Part shown: one piece after another, positions 59,625 to 64,000 of the stretch
How positions within the stretch are numbered: position 1 is the stretch's first letter
Layout of the letters: each line of letters begins with the position of its first letter
Assembly: GCF_023100905.1 (NCBI RefSeq)
Contig: NZ_CP064686.1
Span: 4,588,001 to 4,652,000, forward strand
Origin: Bradyrhizobium sp. 4
GTDB lineage: Bacteria > Pseudomonadota > Alphaproteobacteria > Rhizobiales > Xanthobacteraceae
Length of the DNA stretch: 64,000 nt
Direction of reading: 5' to 3'
Translations under genes and position numbers: made by a program
Notes under the pieces: model-generated
What the model was told of the DNA's origin: nothing
The model's database searches: none
What the model saw: the letters and a program-made list of their open reading frames with translations, nothing else

Positions 59625-61946
59625 TCACGACGCCGAGATCGGAGCCTCTCCGCCCTCGACGATCTCTGGAAGGATGTCCTTGAACAGACGCACCGGAATG
59701 GATTTCGCAGCAGGGACCTTGCTGCCCTCCGCCTGATGCCAGAGCGGAATGAGCACGTTGCATTCGGGATAATAGGCCGCAATGCTCCTGCGCGGGATGC
59801 CATAGGGGACGATTTGGAGCTCGCTCAAGCTGCGCGTGACGCCATCGCCCGCCTCCGTCACCAGCGTGACGGTATCTCCCGATTTTAGCCCGTCTTCCTC
59901 CATGTCAGCGGGATTCATGAACACGACGTAGCGGCCGCCCTCGATGCCGCGAAAGCGATCGCCTTCGGCGTAGATCGTCGTATTGAACTGCCCGTCCGCG
60001 CGCAGTGTCATCAGCTCATAGATGCCGTCGGTCTCGCGGGGTGGCGCGAAGGCCGACTTTGGAACGGTGAAGTTCGCCTTGCCGTTCGGGGTCTTCCACT
60101 TCCGCTCGCGCGCCGCGAGCGGCCGCGCAAAACCGCCGGGTTCGAACATGCGCGCATTGAAGTCCTTGAACTGGTCGGGATAAGTGCGCTCGATGGCGTC
60201 CCGAACCCGCGAATAGTCGGCGACCCAGGCGTCCCAATCGATCTTGGGGTTGGGCTTCAACGTTGCCTTTGCCAGGGCGGCGACGATCGCCGGCTCCGAC
60301 AGGAGATGGTCGGCCACCGGCTTGCGCTGGCCGCGCGATCCGTGAATGCAGGTGGTGGAATCCTCCATCGACACCGCTTGTGCGCCGCTGGCCTGCCGGT
60401 CGATCTCGATCCGGCCGAGGCACGGCAGCAGATAAGTGACCTCGCCCGGCACGAGGTGGGTCCGGTTGAGCTTGGTCGCGATCTGCACCGATAGGCGCAG
60501 GCCGGACCAGGCGGGCTCCATCAGGGACCGCTCGGGAACGGCGCGCAGGAAATTGCCGCCGAGGCTGACGAAGCCGCGAACGTCGCCTTTCAGAATGCCC
60601 TGGCAGGCGTCGACGGTGGACAGTCCCTCCCACCGCGGCGGCTCGAAACCGTAGAGCTCCGCAAGCTTGTCCAGCGGCACCAGCTTGGTCTTCTCGGAGA
60701 TCCCGACGGTGCGCTGGCCCTGCACGTTGGAGTGGCCCCGGATCGGCGAAATGCCCGCGCCGGGCTTGCCGATATTGCCGCGGAGCAGCAGCAGGTTGAC
60801 GATCATCTTGTTCGTCTCGACGCCGTGCTTGTGCTGGGTGATGCCCATGCCGTAATTGGCGATCACGGCCTTGGCCTCCATATAAGTGTTCGCGGCCTCG
60901 CGCAGGGCACCGCGCGAAAGCCCGGAGGCCCGTTCGATCTCCTCCCAATCCTGTGCACGGCAGAATTCGGCGAACTCCTCGAAGCCGACCGTGTGCTGCC
61001 GGATGAATTCGGCATCCACCACGCGCGCAGTTTCATTTTCCCGAGCGAGGTCGTCCGCCTCGATCACCCATTTGCAAATCCCGACGATCGCCGCCGCGTC
61101 GCCGCCGACACGCACCTGATAATATTGCGAGCTGATGCGCGTGCCGCCTGCGATCATCTGGACGGGATTTTGCGGATTGACGAAACGCTCCAGGCCGCGC
61201 TCGCGCAGCGGATTGAACGTTATGATCGGCACGCCGCGCTGCGCCGCCTCCTGGAGCGGATGCAGCATGCGCGGCGCATTGGTGGTGGTGTTATGGCCGA
61301 AGAAGAAGATGCAATCGGTGATCTCGAAATCCTCCAGCAGCACCGTGCCGACCGGAACTCCGATCACCTCCGGCAGCGCCACCGACGTCGTCTCGTGGCA
61401 CATGTTCGAGCTGTCGGGGAAATTGTTGGTGCCGTACATGCGGCCGAACAATTGGTACATGTAGCTGGTTTCGAGCGAGGCACGTCCGGACGTGTACATC
61501 ACGACGGAACGGGGATCGAGCCGGTTCAGCTCGGCGCCGATATCCGCAAAGGCCTCGTCCCAGTCGACCGCTAGATATTTGTCGCTTGCCCGGTCGTAAC
61601 GCATCGGCGTCGTCAGGCGCCCCTGCTCCTCCAGTTGATGATCGGACCAGGTTCGTAGTGCAGTCAGCGTATGTTGCGCAAAGAACTCCGGTCTCGCGGT
61701 CTTGCGAGTAATCTCCCAGGCGGTCGCCTTGGCACCGTTCTCGCAGAACTCGAATGGACGTGGCTTGGCCGGCTTGGCCCAGGAGCAGCTCACGCACATG
61801 AATCCGTCGGGCTTGTTCTGCTTGAGCAGGATCTCGCTGCCGAGAATGGCGACCTCTTCCTGCGTCAGGATGCTTGCAACGGCTTTAAGTGAGCCCCAGC
61901 CGCCTGCCGGCGCATCATTGTTCTCGACCTTTGCCTTTTGCCGCAT
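59625..61946 (-). CDS. FdhF/YdeP-like molybdopterin oxidoreductase
   Basis: A 773-residue molybdenum enzyme of the FdhF/YdeP group. An N-terminal CVSCSWAKPAKPRPFEFCENG provides three Cys, a likely Fe-S site; SSNMCHETTSVALPEVIG contains the putative Mo-ligand Cys. NFPDSSN, FFFGHNTTTNAPRML and NYGMGITQHKHGVETNKMI are typical of the family. YdeP is linked to acid resistance in E. coli; formate dehydrogenase activity is not assured. The ATG at 61946 fixes a length similar to YdeP (759). fdhD lies divergently upstream, consistent with the need for sulfurtransfer. Confidence 0.9.
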   Translation of the reverse strand: MRQKAKVENNDAPAGGWGSLKAVASILTQEEVAILGSEILLKQNKPDGFMCVSCSWAKPAKPRPFEFCENGAKATAWEITRKTARPEFFAQHTLTALRTWSDHQLEEQGRLTTPMRYDRASDKYLAVDWDEAFADIGAELNRLDPRSVVMYTSGRASLETSYMYQLFGRMYGTNNFPDSSNMCHETTSVALPEVIGVPVGTVLLEDFEITDCIFFFGHNTTTNAPRMLHPLQEAAQRGVPIITFNPLRERGLERFVNPQNPVQMIAGGTRISSQYYQVRVGGDAAAIVGICKWVIEADDLARENETARVVDAEFIRQHTVGFEEFAEFCRAQDWEEIERASGLSRGALREAANTYMEAKAVIANYGMGITQHKHGVETNKMIVNLLLLRGNIGKPGAGISPIRGHSNVQGQRTVGISEKTKLVPLDKLAELYGFEPPRWEGLSTVDACQGILKGDVRGFVSLGGNFLRAVPERSLMEPAWSGLRLSVQIATKLNRTHLVPGEVTYLLPCLGRIEIDRQASGAQAVSMEDSTTCIHGSRGQRKPVADHLLSEPAIVAALAKATLKPNPKIDWDAWVADYSRVRDAIERTYPDQFKDFNARMFEPGGFARPLAARERKWKTPNGKANFTVPKSAFAPPRETDGIYELMTLRADGQFNTTIYAEGDRFRGIEGGRYVVFMNPADMEEDGLKSGDTVTLVTEAGDGVTRSLSELQIVPYGIPRRSIAAYYPECNVLIPLWHQAEGSKVPAAKSIPVRLFKDILPEIVEGGEAPISAS

Positions 61947-61979
61947 GGCGTTTCCTTCAATCGCAAGCCCTGCACGCAG

Positions 61980-62004
61980 AACCCGAGATGGGATGGCAAG
62001 TTCC
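61980..62004 (-). promoter_or_regulatory. EcfG-like general-stress promoter for the molybdoenzyme gene
   Basis: Minus strand: GGAAC (62004-62000), 16 bases, GGTT (61983-61980), 34 bases before the ATG at 61946. One -10 mismatch from CGTT. Confidence 0.5.
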
Positions 62005-62012
62005 AACCGTTC

Positions 62013-62037
62013 GGAACCTTGCTCCGGTTCGTGCGTC
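62013..62037 (+). promoter_or_regulatory. EcfG-like general-stress promoter for fdhD
   Basis: GGAAC (62013-62017), 16 bases, CGTC (62034-62037), 26 bases before the fdhD ATG. Its -35 and that of the divergent promoter lie 8 bases apart as GTTCC-N8-GGAAC. Confidence 0.4.
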
Positions 62038-62063
62038 GATGAATTGACGTAGGACGAACACCC

Positions 62064-62936
62064 ATGCACGGCTCTCGATCCGGCGCACACGATCGCGCAT
62101 CCATGCCCACGCCATCCGTGAGAATGCCCCGGCTCACGTCGAGCGGGACGCACGATGAGCGGATGCTGGCCGAGGAATGTCCCGTGGCACTCGTCTACGA
62201 CGGAACGACCGTCGCCGTCGTGATGGCAACTCCCGCCGATCTGACCGACCTTGCTGTGGGATTCAGTCTGACCGAAGGGATCATCGGCGACATCGGCGAG
62301 ATCGAGGAGCTCACGGTCGTTCCCGGTCCCGACGGGATCGAACTGCGGCTATGGCTGCGACCGAATGCCGGGCGACGGCTGAAGGAGCGACGGCGACATC
62401 TGGTCGGGCCGACGGGTTGCGGCCTGTGCGGCATCGACAGCCTGCGCGAAGCCGGCCGTATCGCTCAGTGCGTCGAGCAACCGGCGGGCCTCACGCCGGA
62501 GCAGATCAGCACGGCCATCGCGGCCCTCACCGAGTCACAGATCCTCAACCACAAGACACGCGCCGCTCACGCCGCGGGTTTTTTCCGGCCAGGCAGCAAG
62601 ACCATGATGGTGCGCGAGGACGTGGGGCGCCACAACGCCCTCGACAAGCTTGCCGGCGCTCTCGCCATCGAAGGTGCATCCGGCGGCGCCGGCGCCGTCA
62701 TCCTCACCAGCCGGCTATCGGTCGAGATGGTGCAAAAAACCGCCGCGATGGGCGCCGGCATCGTCGTCGCCATGTCTGCACCGACTGCGCTTGCGGTCCG
62801 AACGGCGGAGGCCAGTGGCATTACGCTTGTCGGGATCGCACGGGGCGACGAATTCGAAATCTTCAGCCATCCGGCGCGGGTGTTCATGCCCGCGGCCACC
62901 CAGATCGAGCCGGAGTTTCGACCGCAGGCAAACTAA
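62064..62936 (+). CDS. fdhD: Formate dehydrogenase accessory sulfurtransferase FdhD
   Basis: A 290-residue protein. FdhD moves sulfur from IscS to the molybdenum cofactor of formate dehydrogenases. The catalytic Cys pair is in PTGCGLCGID (about residues 118-121); MMVREDVGRHNALDKLAGA and ILTSRLSVEMVQKTAAMGA form the GTP/cofactor pocket. Conserved GVGFSLTEG-like AVGFSLTEGII is present. A start at 62103 is also possible. Its neighbour, the FdhF/YdeP-like enzyme, is the obvious client. Confidence 0.94.
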   Translation: MHGSRSGAHDRASMPTPSVRMPRLTSSGTHDERMLAEECPVALVYDGTTVAVVMATPADLTDLAVGFSLTEGIIGDIGEIEELTVVPGPDGIELRLWLRPNAGRRLKERRRHLVGPTGCGLCGIDSLREAGRIAQCVEQPAGLTPEQISTAIAALTESQILNHKTRAAHAAGFFRPGSKTMMVREDVGRHNALDKLAGALAIEGASGGAGAVILTSRLSVEMVQKTAAMGAGIVVAMSAPTALAVRTAEASGITLVGIARGDEFEIFSHPARVFMPAATQIEPEFRPQAN

Positions 62937-62983
62937 GGGAACCCGGGCATGAGGGATAGCGAACTTCGTCGCGCTCACCTTGC

Positions 62984-62997
62984 TCGACATATGTCGA
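62984..62997. promoter_or_regulatory. Perfect 14-base palindrome upstream of the DUF1326 gene
   Basis: TCGACATATGTCGA, about 100 bases ahead of the ATG at 63099; possible operator. Confidence 0.3.
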
Positions 62998-63098
62998 TGG
63001 TGGAATCGGCTTGCGGTGCTTCCTCACGAAGCGTAATTTTCAACTCTACGTAGCTCATTCGAAAGCATCTATCGGGTTCGGCCAAGCGGGAGACAGCA

Positions 63099-63728
63099 AT
63101 GGCGGATGTCCCATGGCACCTTTCCGGTGACTATTTCGAGAATTGCAATTGCAGCATCGTGTGCCCCTGCCTGGTGTCGGCGGCGCCGCCGTTGACCGCG
63201 CGACCGACCGAGGGCTTCTGCAACGTACCGCTGATCTTCCACATCGAGACCGGCCGCTATGGCGAGATCGCGCTCGATGACCTGAATGTGCTCGTCATCC
63301 TCCATGCACCTGGGGTCATGGCAGACGGAGACTGGTCGGTGGCCGCCTATATCGATCAGCGCGCCAACGATGACCAGACCCAGGCCCTGGCTGCAATCTT
63401 CACCGGCGGTGCCGGCGGTCCCATGGCCGCGTTCGCGCCACTGATCAGCAAGAACCTGGGGGTGCGCAAGGTCCCGATCACGTTCCAAATCGACGGCAAG
63501 ACGCGGTCCGCGGAAATCCCCGGCGTCCTGCACATGTCCGTCGATCCGCTACCGACCATGCATCCGAGCGGCGAGATGTGGGTGAACATCGGCCATCCGG
63601 TCAGCCCCGACGCCATGGTGATGGCGGTCGGTGCTGCCGGCAATACCTTCAGCGATCATGGCATGCGCTGGGATAATTCCGGCAGGAACGGCCTCTATGC
63701 GCCGATCCGCTGGTCGAACCAGGCGTGA
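63099..63728 (+). CDS. DUF1326 domain protein
   Basis: A 209-residue protein opening MADVPWHLSGDYFENCNCSI with the Cys-rich CNCSIVCPCLVS and PTEGFCNVPL, the conserved start of DUF1326. No signal peptide is visible. The family is usually next to a DUF2182 membrane protein, as here (66 bases downstream). No biochemical function is known; the Cys cluster suggests metal binding or redox chemistry (inference). GGGAGA precedes the ATG. Confidence 0.88.
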   Translation: MADVPWHLSGDYFENCNCSIVCPCLVSAAPPLTARPTEGFCNVPLIFHIETGRYGEIALDDLNVLVILHAPGVMADGDWSVAAYIDQRANDDQTQALAAIFTGGAGGPMAAFAPLISKNLGVRKVPITFQIDGKTRSAEIPGVLHMSVDPLPTMHPSGEMWVNIGHPVSPDAMVMAVGAAGNTFSDHGMRWDNSGRNGLYAPIRWSNQA

Positions 63729-63793
63729 TGTAAACTCCAGATACCGGCCTGCATCGGTGGCCGGCAACATCGATCGCACAACATCGATCGCAA

Positions 63794-64000
63794 ATGACGG
63801 ACAGCCCCTTGGAAGCCGTGCTGCGGCGCGATCGCTGGATCGTCGGCGGCGCGATCGTCCTCATGGTCGCGCTGGCGTGGAGCTATGTGCTCTGGCTCGC
63901 CAACGACATGGACATGGGCGGCATGGACATGACCGAGTTCCGCATGATCCCCGCTGGGATCGGAATCATGCTGCCAGCCGAAGAGCCGTGGCGAACAATC
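63794..64000 (+). CDS. DUF2182 membrane protein, N-terminal part
   Basis: The frame from ATG 63794 stays open to the right edge (69 codons seen). It reads LRRDRWIVGGAIVLMVALAW then a Met/Asp/Gly-rich loop (NDMDMGGMDM) that is characteristic of DUF2182, so it is cut by the window end. It is paired with DUF1326, suggesting a membrane partner. Metal-binding by the Met/Asp loop is plausible but unproven. Confidence 0.8.
   Translation, partial: MTDSPLEAVLRRDRWIVGGAIVLMVALAWSYVLWLANDMDMGGMDMTEFRMIPAGIGIMLPAEEPWRTI

Noticed and set aside
60016..60948. 310-codon minus frame within the molybdoenzyme gene
   Set aside because: Arg/Ala-rich frame-shifted shadow.
1..64000. tRNA, rRNA, CRISPR, IS or prophage genes
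   Set aside because: No cloverleaf, rRNA segment, regular spacer array, transposase or phage structural gene recognised in either strand.

Overview
This window looks like a chromosomal stretch of a high-GC alphaproteobacterium of the Rhizobiales, most likely Bradyrhizobium or a close relative. That is inferred from the gene set: MipZ-type division ATPase, phasin, ClpS/ClpA, DUF1489, DUF482, DUF599, TackOD1-like zinc ribbon, HWE kinase and FdhD/FdhF-like pairs. Bradyrhizobium-style palindromic repeats at 933, 31000, 34708 and 37258 point the same way. No rRNA, tRNA, CRISPR array, insertion sequence or phage gene was seen.

Layout. 1-6350: end of a DUF482 acyltransferase-like gene, HIT protein, TrmO, AzlCD exporter, SPOR-tailed lytic transglycosylase, TRAP solute-binding protein and HAD phosphatase. 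6355-9592: a compact aldoxime-to-nitrile-to-acid module, with aldoxime dehydratase and nitrilase divergent from an AraC regulator. 10044-13481: aldo/keto reductase, MFS exporter, cupin. 13563-16654: ClpA and ClpS. 17082-30990: mostly housekeeping and conserved genes, including a TadG-like vWA protein, phasin with operator-like palindromes, D-Ala-D-Ala carboxypeptidase, DnaJ-like protein, vWA protein, MipZ, PanC, YidB and GST. 31395-34628: an islet with a small secreted Cys protein and a three-gene exopolysaccharide-type operon (family 2 glycosyltransferase broken by a frameshift, HlyD-like membrane fusion protein, Cys-rich zinc ribbon), bounded by palindromic repeats. 34839-41530: TolA-like protein, aldo/keto reductase, XRE regulator, MgtE and two tandem polysaccharide deacetylases.

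41804-64000 is rich in stress and metal genes: a Cys-rich copper-binding four-helix protein, CDF transporter, a translationally coupled flavoprotein pair, several small coiled-coil or membrane proteins, a large CheB-CheR-PAS-HWE kinase coupled to a Crp/Fnr regulator, a second CheB, a single-domain response regulator, SDR and zinc alcohol dehydrogenases, a GH13 enzyme, CsbD, DUF305, a cysteine hydrolase, an FdhF/YdeP-like molybdoenzyme divergent from FdhD, and a DUF1326-DUF2182 pair.

A unifying signal is a set of promoter-like matches to the alphaproteobacterial general-stress sigma factor EcfG (GGAAC-N16/17-CGTT-like). They lie upstream of the response regulator, flavoprotein pair, FdhF-like gene, FdhD, MFS exporter and first polysaccharide deacetylase, so much of the accessory content may belong to one general stress regulon. 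The best candidates for undescribed biology are the kinase/CheB/response-regulator locus, the glycosyltransferase-HlyD-zinc-ribbon operon, and a pair of tiny membrane proteins coupled by a TAATG overlap at 52838-53034.
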